Assembly (NCBI GenBank): GCA_900552645.1
Contig: USAN01000004.1
Coordinates: 1-64,000 of the forward strand
Direction of reading: 5' to 3'
DNA length: 64,000 nt
Origin: an uncultured Bacteroides sp.
GTDB taxonomy: Bacteria; Bacteroidota; Bacteroidia; Bacteroidales; Bacteroidaceae
This document shows positions 7,718-15,530 of this stretch, piece after piece. Every line of letters begins with the position of its first letter. The stretch's first letter is position 1. The notes under the pieces were generated by a model, which was given only the letters and a program-made list of their open reading frames with translations, was not told where the DNA came from and did not search any database. The translations under genes and the position numbers were made by a program.

Positions 7718-9025
7718 TTAATCTATTTCTTCATCTGCTTCATAACCACCCATTTCACGTATAGCATTTTTTAGCATTACATATTGTTGGAAAAGATGGT
7801 TTATTGGAATCTCATTTTCTGTATAATCATGCATAGGACTCTTCAAAAAGAAGCTCAAGAATCTTTGAGTTCCATAACGACCAGCACGTGCAGCAAGATC
7901 ACTCAATAGAACCAAGTCTAGTACTAACGGAGCTGCTAAAATAGAATCACGACATAAGAAATTTATCTTAATTTGCATAGGATAACCCATCCATCCAAAA
8001 ATATCAATGTTATCCCATCCTTCTTTATCATCATTGCGAGGAGGATAATAATTAATGCGCACTTTATGATAGTAATCAGTATAAAGGTCAGGTTGTTCTT
8101 CAGGAACAAGAATAGATTCAAGTGTTGAAAGTTTACTAACCTCTTTTGTATGGAAGTTGGCCGGTTCATCAAGAACAAGACCATCACGATTACCTAATAT
8201 ATTTGTAGAGAACCATCCTGACAATCCAAGGCAACGAGTACCGATTATAGGAGCGAAACCCGATTTAACTAAAGTCTGACCAGTTTTGAAATCCTTTCCG
8301 GCAATAGGCATTTTAGTCTTTTCTGCAAGTTCCCACATAGCTGGAATATCTACGGTTGTATTGGGAGCACCCATAATGAAAGGAGCACCTTCTGTAAGAG
8401 CAGCATAAGCATAACACATTGAAGGTGCTACATTTACAGTATCATTATCCTTCATTGCTTTTTCTAGTGAAGACAATGAACCGTGTACATCTTCATTTAC
8501 AGGAACATAAATTTCTGTAGAAGCTGCCCAGATAACAACAATACGGTCACAATTATTATTTTTCTTGAAGTTTTTTATATCTTCACGAAGTTGTTCAACC
8601 ATTTCCCAACGTGTCTTGCAATCTTTTACATTTGTACCATCAAGTCTTTTAGCATAGTTATGATCAAATGCAGCCTTCATGGGAACAATGGCTTCAAGTT
8701 CTTCTTTTACCGGATTAATGTCTTTTTCTTTTAAAACTTCACAATTAATAGCAGACTCGTAAGCATTCACAGGATAAACATCCCAAGCGCCAAAAACAAT
8801 GCTGTTAAGATCAGCCAACGGAACAATATCAGCATAGTGTTTATACTTTTTGTTTTCACCGCGTCCAACACGAATCTTGTCATATTGAGTCATTGAGCCA
8901 ACAGGTTTTGCTAATCCCTTACGCGCCATAAGTACACCTGTTATAAAAGTAGAAGTAACTGCGCCGAGTCCAACACAAAGGACCCCTAATTTACCGGTAG
9001 CCGGTTTTACATTAATTTTTTCCAT
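7718..9025 (-). CDS. ino1: Myo-inositol-1-phosphate synthase
   Basis: About 435 residues. The Rossmann start KLGVLCVGLGAVTSTF is followed by family motifs such as APNTTVDIPAM, GKDFKTGQTLVKSG and NILGNRDG, which identify inositol-3-phosphate synthase. It converts glucose 6-phosphate to inositol phosphate using bound NAD. The open frame extends to 9091, but I choose the ATG at 9025. The family begins there, and a TAnnTTTG element at 9089-9096 would place the transcript start inside the longer version. It is followed by its own terminator and is divergent from a PfkB kinase, close to a CDP-alcohol phosphatidyltransferase, which points to inositol-lipid synthesis. Confidence 0.92.
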   Translation of the reverse strand: MEKINVKPATGKLGVLCVGLGAVTSTFITGVLMARKGLAKPVGSMTQYDKIRVGRGENKKYKHYADIVPLADLNSIVFGAWDVYPVNAYESAINCEVLKEKDINPVKEELEAIVPMKAAFDHNYAKRLDGTNVKDCKTRWEMVEQLREDIKNFKKNNNCDRIVVIWAASTEIYVPVNEDVHGSLSSLEKAMKDNDTVNVAPSMCYAYAALTEGAPFIMGAPNTTVDIPAMWELAEKTKMPIAGKDFKTGQTLVKSGFAPIIGTRCLGLSGWFSTNILGNRDGLVLDEPANFHTKEVSKLSTLESILVPEEQPDLYTDYYHKVRINYYPPRNDDKEGWDNIDIFGWMGYPMQIKINFLCRDSILAAPLVLDLVLLSDLAARAGRYGTQRFLSFFLKSPMHDYTENEIPINHLFQQYVMLKNAIREMGGYEADEEID

Positions 9026-9088
9026 TCCAGTTTCTTTGTTTTTAATAGTATCTTGTCCTTGAATTATATAGAACAATGTATTTTTTTT

Positions 9089-9096
9089 CAAAATTA
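9089..9096 (-). promoter_or_regulatory. Candidate -7 element for ino1
   Basis: Minus-strand TAATTTTG fits the Bacteroides -7 consensus TAnnTTTG and would give a leader of about 55 bases before the ATG at 9025. A clear -33 TTTG at the right spacing is missing, so this is a partial match. Confidence 0.45.
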
Positions 9097-9137
9097 CATC
9101 TTCTTTTCAAAACTCCCAGTTATTTAATAGTTTTTAT

Positions 9138-9145
9138 TACCTTTG
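9138..9145 (+). promoter_or_regulatory. Candidate -7 element for the PfkB gene
   Basis: TACCTTTG matches TAnnTTTG, 24 bp before the start codon at 9170. No good -33 element is seen. Confidence 0.45.
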
Positions 9146-9169
9146 TCCCATATTTTTTAATTATCACTG

Positions 9170-10066
9170 ATGAAAGATATTTGTTGTATAGGGCATATAA
9201 CCCTTGATAAAATTGTAACTCCAGAAAAAACAACCTACATGCCCGGAGGAACTTCTTATTATTTCTCGCATGGCATAAGTCATTTGAATGATACTACCCA
9301 TTATAAACTTGTAACATCTCTTGCAAAGAGTGAAATAAAAGCTGTAGAAGATATACGTGCTAAAGGAATAAACGTACAGGTTATCCCTAGCAACAAGACT
9401 GTATACTTTGAAAATATTTATGGCACAAATCAGGATGAAAGGACACAGAGGGTATTGGCAAAAGCCGATCCTTTTACTATTGACGGTTTAAAGAATGTAG
9501 AAGCTAATATATTTCATCTTGGCAGCCTCCTAGCCGATGACTTTTCTTTAGAGGTAGTTAAATATCTATCCACAAAGGGTATTTTGGCAGTTGATGCACA
9601 GGGCTATTTGCGTGAAGTAAGAGGAGAAAAGGTTTATCCGGTAGATTGGACTGAAAAGAGAGAAGCTTTGAGATACATAGATATTCTAAAGGTAAACGAA
9701 CATGAAATGGAAGTTCTTACAGGACATACCGATGTAAAGAAAGCTGCACTCTTACTTGCAGAATGGGGAGTAAAGGAGGTACTTATAACTTTAGGAAGTA
9801 TGGGTTCTGTAATTTATGCTGAAAAAAAGTTCTACAAAATACCAGCCTATAGGCCCAAACAAATTGTAGATGCTACAGGATGTGGTGATACATATGCTAG
9901 CGGTTACTTATATATGAGAAACCAAGGAGCACCATATGATAAAGCGGGATACTTTGCAGCCGCTATGTCTACACTAAAACTAGAAAAGTCAGGACCTTTT
10001 TCGGGAACCGAAGATGATATTTGGAATATAGTAAGTCAAAGTAAATTATATACTGAACAGCTCTGA
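9170..10066 (+). CDS. PfkB-family sugar kinase, candidate inositol kinase
   Basis: A 298-residue ribokinase-fold enzyme. It has an N-terminal GHITLDKI strand, the PGGTSYY substrate loop and the C-terminal signature DATGCGDTYASGY, with the anion hole and catalytic Asp in GCGD. It should phosphorylate a sugar or polyol with ATP in the cytoplasm. Plant myo-inositol kinases are PfkB proteins, and this gene is divergent from inositol-phosphate synthase. Inositol is therefore a plausible substrate, but that is inference from position. It shares a terminator with the convergent transporter gene. Confidence 0.82.
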   Translation: MKDICCIGHITLDKIVTPEKTTYMPGGTSYYFSHGISHLNDTTHYKLVTSLAKSEIKAVEDIRAKGINVQVIPSNKTVYFENIYGTNQDERTQRVLAKADPFTIDGLKNVEANIFHLGSLLADDFSLEVVKYLSTKGILAVDAQGYLREVRGEKVYPVDWTEKREALRYIDILKVNEHEMEVLTGHTDVKKAALLLAEWGVKEVLITLGSMGSVIYAEKKFYKIPAYRPKQIVDATGCGDTYASGYLYMRNQGAPYDKAGYFAAAMSTLKLEKSGPFSGTEDDIWNIVSQSKLYTEQL

Positions 10067-10079
10067 AATCAGAGCTGTT
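10056..10079. terminator. Bidirectional terminator containing both stop codons
   Basis: Perfect 11-bp arms AACAGCTCTGA/TCAGAGCTGTT around a 2-base loop. The left arm ends with the PfkB stop codon and the right arm starts with the reverse complement of the transporter stop codon. A T-run follows on the plus strand and, as an A-run before the hairpin is lacking, termination is probably stronger for the PfkB gene. Confidence 0.78.
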
Positions 10080-11262
10080 TTTTTATTGTTGTCCACCCAT
10101 ATATCATAACTACCACAAATGAAAGAAGTGGTATTATAAAAGAAAACGACATCGATGTCTGGTCGGCCATATAACCCATTACAAGCGGTCCTACTGCGCC
10201 TCCAATAGGAGTCATCATAAGATAAGAAGATGCTCTCTTTGTATAATTACCTAATCCTATAAGTGATAATGCAAATATAGTAGGAAACATTATAGCTTCG
10301 AATATATATATTCCAAATATAGAAAAGAGAGACAATTTTCCTAAATCTAGCACTATGAAAAGTGTAAATATTACGGTAAATATTCCACATACAAACAGAA
10401 TCTTCTGAGCCGCTATTTTTCTCATTATCCAACTTCCTATAAATCTTCCGCACATAAATAATCCCAGTCCTCCGAAGGAAAGGAAGATTGATGCATCTTT
10501 AGCATTCATCCATCCATCATCTACTACATAGTTTATAAAAAAGCTATTAATTGATATTTCAGCTATTTCATAGCTGAAAAGGGCTATAAGACCGAATATA
10601 AAAAGATTATTCTTCCATAAACTTTTATGCATAGTGGATACTTCTTCATCTTCATGAAGAATTTCGGGAAGATTTACTTTAGAAAATACTAAGGCTACTG
10701 CTATTACTACTACTCCCATAATAGTATAAGGCAACGCTATACTTCCTTCACCATTGTCCGAAAAAAGAATAAATCCTCCTATAAGTGGACCACATATACA
10801 CCCCAGCCCATTGAACGATTGGGCGAAGTTAAGACGACTGGCAGCAGTCGATTTTCCTCCCAATTCTGTCATGTAAGGATTAGCCGCAGTCTCAAGAAAA
10901 ACAAGTCCGCAAGCTATAACAAATAGAGAAAAAAGAAAAAAATTGAAGGACATCATCATTTCTCCCGGTATAAACATAAATGATCCGGCTCCATATAACA
11001 ATAATCCTAATACTACTCCTTTACGATACCCATATTTTGTTATGAATAGTCCTGCAGGAATTGCCATTATAAAATACCCAAGATAAAACATAACCTGTAT
11101 CATCGCAGAATGTGTGCGAGTTATATTCATTTCTTGCTGAAAATGCTTGTTCAGCACATCCAAAATAGAATGTGCAAATCCCCATAAAAAGAAAAGAGAG
11201 GTTACTAATATAAAAGGCAGCAGATATTTTCTTGCCACCAGTGAATTTTCAGATTCTTTCAT
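10069..11262 (-). CDS. MFS transporter, FucP-like
   Basis: A 397-residue major facilitator with about 12 hydrophobic segments. The opening LFFLWGFAHSILDVLNKHFQ and the loop ETAANPYMTELG are typical of the L-fucose:proton symporter/glucose-galactose permease group. The conserved NFAQSFNGLG segment is also present. It sits last in the minus-strand inositol-lipid run, 4 bp after the HAD gene, so its cargo may be a sugar or polyol such as inositol. The family is clear but the substrate is not. Confidence 0.85.
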   Translation of the reverse strand: MKESENSLVARKYLLPFILVTSLFFLWGFAHSILDVLNKHFQQEMNITRTHSAMIQVMFYLGYFIMAIPAGLFITKYGYRKGVVLGLLLYGAGSFMFIPGEMMMSFNFFLFSLFVIACGLVFLETAANPYMTELGGKSTAASRLNFAQSFNGLGCICGPLIGGFILFSDNGEGSIALPYTIMGVVVIAVALVFSKVNLPEILHEDEEVSTMHKSLWKNNLFIFGLIALFSYEIAEISINSFFINYVVDDGWMNAKDASIFLSFGGLGLFMCGRFIGSWIMRKIAAQKILFVCGIFTVIFTLFIVLDLGKLSLFSIFGIYIFEAIMFPTIFALSLIGLGNYTKRASSYLMMTPIGGAVGPLVMGYMADQTSMSFSFIIPLLSFVVVMIYGWTTIKKQL

Positions 11263-11266
11263 CTAA

Positions 11267-11992
11267 TTAAAATAATAAGTTGGGTATGTATTCTAAAGAA
11301 CTTACAATAGCATCCGGAACTGTCTTGTCGATAATTTCATTTCCCCAGCCTTTTCCTTCTAGCCAAATAGTCTTACATCCTATGGAACTTGCAGGAACGA
11401 TATCTTTTGAAAATGAATCACCAATAACAACTACATCTTGAGCAGGTAATTCCAAAGATTTAACTCCCAGAGCAAATATCGCTGGGTCGGGTTTTCTAAC
11501 TTTAACTACAGATGATTCAATCACATCTATAAAATAAGAATCTAGTCCGAAATCTTTCAATATAGTATGAATATTACCATAGAAATTAGAAACAAGTACA
11601 ACCTTGTATTTCTCGGAAAGTTTCTTTACAACTGGAGCTGTAACTTTCAATGTTTCAAGAACAAAATTATAGCAGTCATCAGCTACTATTCTTGCATAAT
11701 GATTCAATTCGGTAATATCTACATCAATAATGTGTTGTGAAGCCAAATACTGAAGTTCAAGATTTACTTTTATATTCAATACATCATGAAAATTATGACT
11801 CGGTGTTATATAAGGAAATTTTGCCAAAGCTCGTTCTGCAAAAACATAGGCTTCGCGGAAATCTTCATAATTTACAGGTATTTTATTTTTCTTATAAGAA
11901 CTCCACAATACTTCGGCCCAATGACAGCTATTTGTATCGATGGTACCTCCATAATCAAATATTACTCCTTTAATTTCTAATATTTTATTCAT
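11267..11992 (-). CDS. HAD hydrolase, candidate PI-phosphate phosphatase
   Basis: A 241-residue HAD subfamily IA protein. Motif I is IFDYGGTIDT (Asp13 nucleophile), motif II is VVLVSNFYG, the conserved lysine is in KVRKPDPAIF and motif IV is VIGDSFSKDI. The usual second aspartate of motif I (DxD) is glycine here, so acid/base chemistry may differ from standard phosphatases. The start overlaps the upstream flippase gene by 4 bp. In the characterised Bacteroides thetaiotaomicron inositol-lipid locus, as I recall it, a phosphatase removes phosphate from phosphatidylinositol phosphate. This protein is the natural candidate, by inference. Confidence 0.8.
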   Translation of the reverse strand: MNKILEIKGVIFDYGGTIDTNSCHWAEVLWSSYKKNKIPVNYEDFREAYVFAERALAKFPYITPSHNFHDVLNIKVNLELQYLASQHIIDVDITELNHYARIVADDCYNFVLETLKVTAPVVKKLSEKYKVVLVSNFYGNIHTILKDFGLDSYFIDVIESSVVKVRKPDPAIFALGVKSLELPAQDVVVIGDSFSKDIVPASSIGCKTIWLEGKGWGNEIIDKTVPDAIVSSLEYIPNLLF

Positions 11993-13002
11993 TTTAATTG
12001 ATTTTTAGTATGTTCTGCCTGATTTCCTATTTTCATCAACAATACACCTACAACAATCCAAAACAGTTCTCTTATTCTTGTTATTAGACCCGTATATACA
12101 CCGAACGCACCAGGAATGGCTAGTCCGCCTACTGCCAATGCAAATCCACCCTCACGAGCTCCAAGTTGCATGGGCGAGAAGAAAAAAAGATTAGCAAACA
12201 AAGAAGTAAAAGCCATGATAAGTATACATGCCGGGAAACTGACATCTGACGTAAGAATATTCAATATAAAATAAACTTCTATACATCCTACAATACGCGC
12301 CATAAATTCTAATCCCAGTGAAGAGTAGAATGTCGTTTTTCTCTGCCCGTGCAGTTCAGCAATCTGAGAATCTATCTTCTGCAGAGTTTCATATTTATTT
12401 TCCAGGAACTTAGTAGCCCATTTCTTTATTAACGGTACATGCTGAAGCATTTTCAGTGTTTTAAGAGTCATACCGTTATTATAACCTTTCATGAATATGT
12501 ATATAGCTATTAGGCAACATATACCTACAATTAAAAGCAAAGAACCAGTAAATATATTTACTGGGCATAGAGTTATATATAGGAATATAGAAAAGAACCA
12601 GAAACAGAAATGAGAAAATATATGCATCATCACATATAGAATTACTGAAGATGTAGCCTTACTAGCACCAGTATATGGAGTAAGTTCCATAATTCTATAT
12701 GGTTCTCCCCCCATCAAACCTACAGGAGTTGCATAATTCAGTGCAAATCCTGAGATAGTAAGTTTATATACTTTCCAAAATGAAATTGGAGTTTTCTTTT
12801 CACCATTTCTTATAATCATATACCAAGAACAGGTATTAAGCAGATATATTACAACCCATAAAGCCAATATTGCAGGAAGCCATACGCCAGCTCTTTTCAG
12901 TCCATCCCAAAGTTCATTATACTCCATATTGAATGAAGAGAGCATTATTACAATGGCAGATATCCCAAAAATAAGAAAGATATTACGATATTTATTTTTC
13001 AC
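11989..13002 (-). CDS. Flippase-like LPG-synthase transmembrane domain protein
   Basis: A 337-residue polytopic membrane protein of the lysylphosphatidylglycerol synthetase TM/UPF0104 type (PF03706-like). It has about eight hydrophobic helices and the family patches NYATPVGLMGGEPYR and FSPMQLGAREGGFALA. It lacks the cytosolic aminoacyl-transferase domain of MprF, so it probably moves or binds a lipid. Overlaps of 4 bp on both sides link it to the CDP-alcohol phosphatidyltransferase and the HAD gene. This suggests it flips an inositol lipid or its precursor, though that is inferred. Confidence 0.82.
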   Translation of the reverse strand: MKNKYRNIFLIFGISAIVIMLSSFNMEYNELWDGLKRAGVWLPAILALWVVIYLLNTCSWYMIIRNGEKKTPISFWKVYKLTISGFALNYATPVGLMGGEPYRIMELTPYTGASKATSSVILYVMMHIFSHFCFWFFSIFLYITLCPVNIFTGSLLLIVGICCLIAIYIFMKGYNNGMTLKTLKMLQHVPLIKKWATKFLENKYETLQKIDSQIAELHGQRKTTFYSSLGLEFMARIVGCIEVYFILNILTSDVSFPACILIMAFTSLFANLFFFSPMQLGAREGGFALAVGGLAIPGAFGVYTGLITRIRELFWIVVGVLLMKIGNQAEHTKNQLK

Positions 13003-13946
13003 TTTATCAAATATTTACAATATATATAATTACACATTTTCTCGTGCTTGAAATGCATATAGAAGAAAATGGCGGTCATCACTACAATCTCGAATACAAA
13101 ATATAGCCATGGCTCATCAATAAGCATACTTATATAAAGAGCAAGTGCACGAGTATTGAAAGTAAGTATATTTGTATATTTCATTAAAGGTCTACTATTA
13201 CACAGTATTTCTTCTCTAACCTCCGTTGGCAGATTTTCTCCATATTTTTTCTTCAGACCGCCATTCATTCTTTGAAAATAGGGAGTCATACTCTCTTGCT
13301 GACGGGTATAGTTTCCATAGAAATATAAAAATATTTTCCACCATAGATTTTTCTTCCATCCCAACGAATCAAAAAGTTTACGTTGTTGTACAAAGTTATC
13401 CAACTCACTACCAGCATTTCCTTTAAGAAAATAGAGATGAATATTTCTGTAATAATCAGCAAGCATGCATTGTTTACTATGGCATAGAATTCCTGCAACA
13501 AATGCAAGTAACCATATGTATATCCCCCATTCTATTTTACCTTCAGTAAAAGGAATAGGTGTATTTACCAAACGAAGACATATAGCAGCATAGATAGTAA
13601 AGAACCATATATCACCGGCGAACCCATCTAGCATTCTACCCCATCGTGTTTTCTGTCCTGTCATTCTGGCTAACTGCCCATCAGCACTATCATAATGATT
13701 GGCCCACATCAAAAGGAATATTCCTAATATAGTATGTTTCATATCAGGATAATAAAACATTATACCGGCTGCCACACCCAATATTATAGAAAGTATAGTT
13801 ACCACATTGGGATGTATCTTTAGCTTCTTGAATAACAAAGCCCATACATACCCTATAGGGCGATTAAAATAAATATCTAGGAATTCTTCCGTATCCATTG
13901 ATTTGAAGGACGACTTCAAACCATCTTGTGTTTCTTTGGTGTTCAT
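12999..13946 (-). CDS. CDP-alcohol phosphatidyltransferase, candidate PI-phosphate synthase
   Basis: A 315-residue membrane enzyme. The signature runs Asp89-Gly90-x2-Ala93-Arg94-x8-Gly103-x3-Asp107, within SADGQLARMTGQ and GRMLDGFAGD. The last aspartate is at 112, one residue later than the usual DxxxD spacing. Several hydrophobic helices surround it. Such enzymes replace CMP in CDP-diacylglycerol with an alcohol. Given inositol-phosphate synthase nearby, the likely acceptor is inositol phosphate, giving phosphatidylinositol phosphate. Terminal overlaps of 1 and 4 bp with its neighbours indicate one transcript. Confidence 0.87.
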   Translation of the reverse strand: MNTKETQDGLKSSFKSMDTEEFLDIYFNRPIGYVWALLFKKLKIHPNVVTILSIILGVAAGIMFYYPDMKHTILGIFLLMWANHYDSADGQLARMTGQKTRWGRMLDGFAGDIWFFTIYAAICLRLVNTPIPFTEGKIEWGIYIWLLAFVAGILCHSKQCMLADYYRNIHLYFLKGNAGSELDNFVQQRKLFDSLGWKKNLWWKIFLYFYGNYTRQQESMTPYFQRMNGGLKKKYGENLPTEVREEILCNSRPLMKYTNILTFNTRALALYISMLIDEPWLYFVFEIVVMTAIFFYMHFKHEKMCNYIYCKYLIK

Positions 13947-14818
13947 TATTTACCGTTTATCAGTTTTTCTATCTTGTGTAATAAAAATTCTGCTATTTTG
14001 GCTCCGGCCTCTTCACGACAACGTGCAAAGCTGGGCCAGTCATTAAAATCTATTATCTTTATATCTCCATTCGATGATACTACACAGTCACCTCCATATA
14101 TCGGTACATTAAGAATTTCTGATGCTTTAGTACTATATTCTATTAGTTCATCAAGATCAAAAGAAAACCCTCTTGCCACTCCATTTATTGCTTCAAGACC
14201 AAATTTTGAATGCGAACATGGGGAAGGATAGAACCAATAAAAGAAGTCCGTACCTCTTACCCCATAGAATTTAATAAGGTCTCCCTGTAAATGCTCATTT
14301 ACTACAGCAACGGATATGCCACGAGCCTTAAAATCGTCCATGACCTTCCTAGCATCATCATGATTCTCAACAAAACATACATCATTCTTTACCATAGCAT
14401 GCGAGTCACCTCTCTTTATCCAACACGGATAACTCTCAATGTCAAATTTATCATTAGTATCTATTACAAAACTTTTAGGATGAGGGATACCGTTTTCTAC
14501 AAGAAGCTCTGTCATTGCACGTCGACTGCAATTTTCTATTCCATAGGCAGAATTTATTACTATAGCTCCGTCATCCTCCAAACTTTGCAGTCTAGAGATA
14601 GTTATCTTGTCGCGAGCCATATCAAAAATTAAATCTCCATTTATATTATCATTTACAAAATCCTTTTCATGATAAATATCAATTTTATATCCTTTATGTT
14701 CAAGTTCTATTACTACATGATTGAATATAGCCGCATCATTACTTTCATGATTAGGTGAATATTGTGATCCTCTTCTTACACCAATTATTGAAATCTCATT
14801 ATTATGTGATATTTCCAT
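13946..14818 (-). CDS. ATP-grasp enzyme, unassigned
   Basis: A 290-residue ATP-grasp protein. Features are WIKRGDSHA (nucleotide-binding Lys135), VVNEHLQGDLIKFYGVRG (central lid and strand) and the metal-binding end GGDCVVSSNGDIKIIDFND (Asp257, Asn259). The ordering recalls RimK and inositol-phosphate kinases of the ITPK type. It could be an amino-acid ligase or a kinase; the sequence alone does not decide. It overlaps the phosphatidyltransferase gene by one base (TAATG-like) and follows the nucleotidyltransferase by 6 bp, so a role in inositol-lipid headgroup chemistry is inferred. Confidence 0.8.
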   Translation of the reverse strand: MEISHNNEISIIGVRRGSQYSPNHESNDAAIFNHVVIELEHKGYKIDIYHEKDFVNDNINGDLIFDMARDKITISRLQSLEDDGAIVINSAYGIENCSRRAMTELLVENGIPHPKSFVIDTNDKFDIESYPCWIKRGDSHAMVKNDVCFVENHDDARKVMDDFKARGISVAVVNEHLQGDLIKFYGVRGTDFFYWFYPSPCSHSKFGLEAINGVARGFSFDLDELIEYSTKASEILNVPIYGGDCVVSSNGDIKIIDFNDWPSFARCREEAGAKIAEFLLHKIEKLINGK

Positions 14819-14824
14819 AGTCTA

Positions 14825-15529
14825 TTATTTTTCTGCCAGAAACTCTTCAGCTTTAATTATATCAGTAGCATGATCTACATCAATTATTTTCTTGAATGGC
14901 CATGCTTTCAAAGTTAATCTCTCCTTTACAAGAGCACGCTGAAAATTTCTCATTCTTTCAACTCCGTTTTTAATACACTCATCAAGTACTTTTATGGCAG
15001 ATGGTGAAAGACAATATATGCCTCCCGAGACAAAATGACAATCTTCTGTAAACGAATCATGAAATCCTGTTATATTAAAATCATTATCTGTCGAAACATA
15101 TAAAGGTTTCTCGTCATCAACAAATGTCGTTACTCCCATCAGCCCATCAATACTGCATTCTTTGAAAGCTTTTATATACATTGCAAACTCTTCCTCTTTA
15201 AATATTGTATCGACAGTAGTGAGGCAGAATCTATCATTTTCAAGATATTTACTAAGTTCGTAAAAACTATGCATGGAACTTGGAGTACTTTTCACCAATA
15301 CAGTTAAAGGAACATCAAGATTATCTTTCATATCATAAAGAAAGTCTCTTGTCATAATATTCTCTTCATTCACTATTACGACTATCTCTTCGGCATCATT
15401 ATTTATAAAAATACTAATAAGCCTTTCTATCATTACAGAGTTTCCAATAGGCGTAAGAGGTTTTGGCAATATAGCTCCTTCCTTGCTCAACCGCGATCCT
15501 TCACCAGCAGCAATAATTGCATATTTCAT
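14825..15529 (-). CDS. Sugar-phosphate nucleotidyltransferase-like protein
   Basis: A 234-residue GT-A-fold nucleotidyltransferase. It begins MKYAIIAAGEGSRL (GxGxR, residues 9-13), with Lys23 in ILPKPLTPIG. The metal-binding segment is near TTVDTIF. It should couple NTP to a phosphorylated sugar or polyol. Because archaeal and thermophile inositol lipids and solutes use CTP:inositol-phosphate cytidylyltransferases of this fold, CDP-inositol formation is one option; glycan headgroup activation is another. It lies 1 bp before pdxA's stop and 6 bp from the ATP-grasp gene. Confidence 0.82.
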   Translation of the reverse strand: MKYAIIAAGEGSRLSKEGAILPKPLTPIGNSVMIERLISIFINNDAEEIVVIVNEENIMTRDFLYDMKDNLDVPLTVLVKSTPSSMHSFYELSKYLENDRFCLTTVDTIFKEEEFAMYIKAFKECSIDGLMGVTTFVDDEKPLYVSTDNDFNITGFHDSFTEDCHFVSGGIYCLSPSAIKVLDECIKNGVERMRNFQRALVKERLTLKAWPFKKIIDVDHATDIIKAEEFLAEK

Positions 15530-15530
15530 C

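Noticed and set aside
9026..9091. Upstream extension of the ino1 frame
   Set aside because: The extra 22 residues are not family-like and lie over the predicted promoter, so the internal ATG is preferred.
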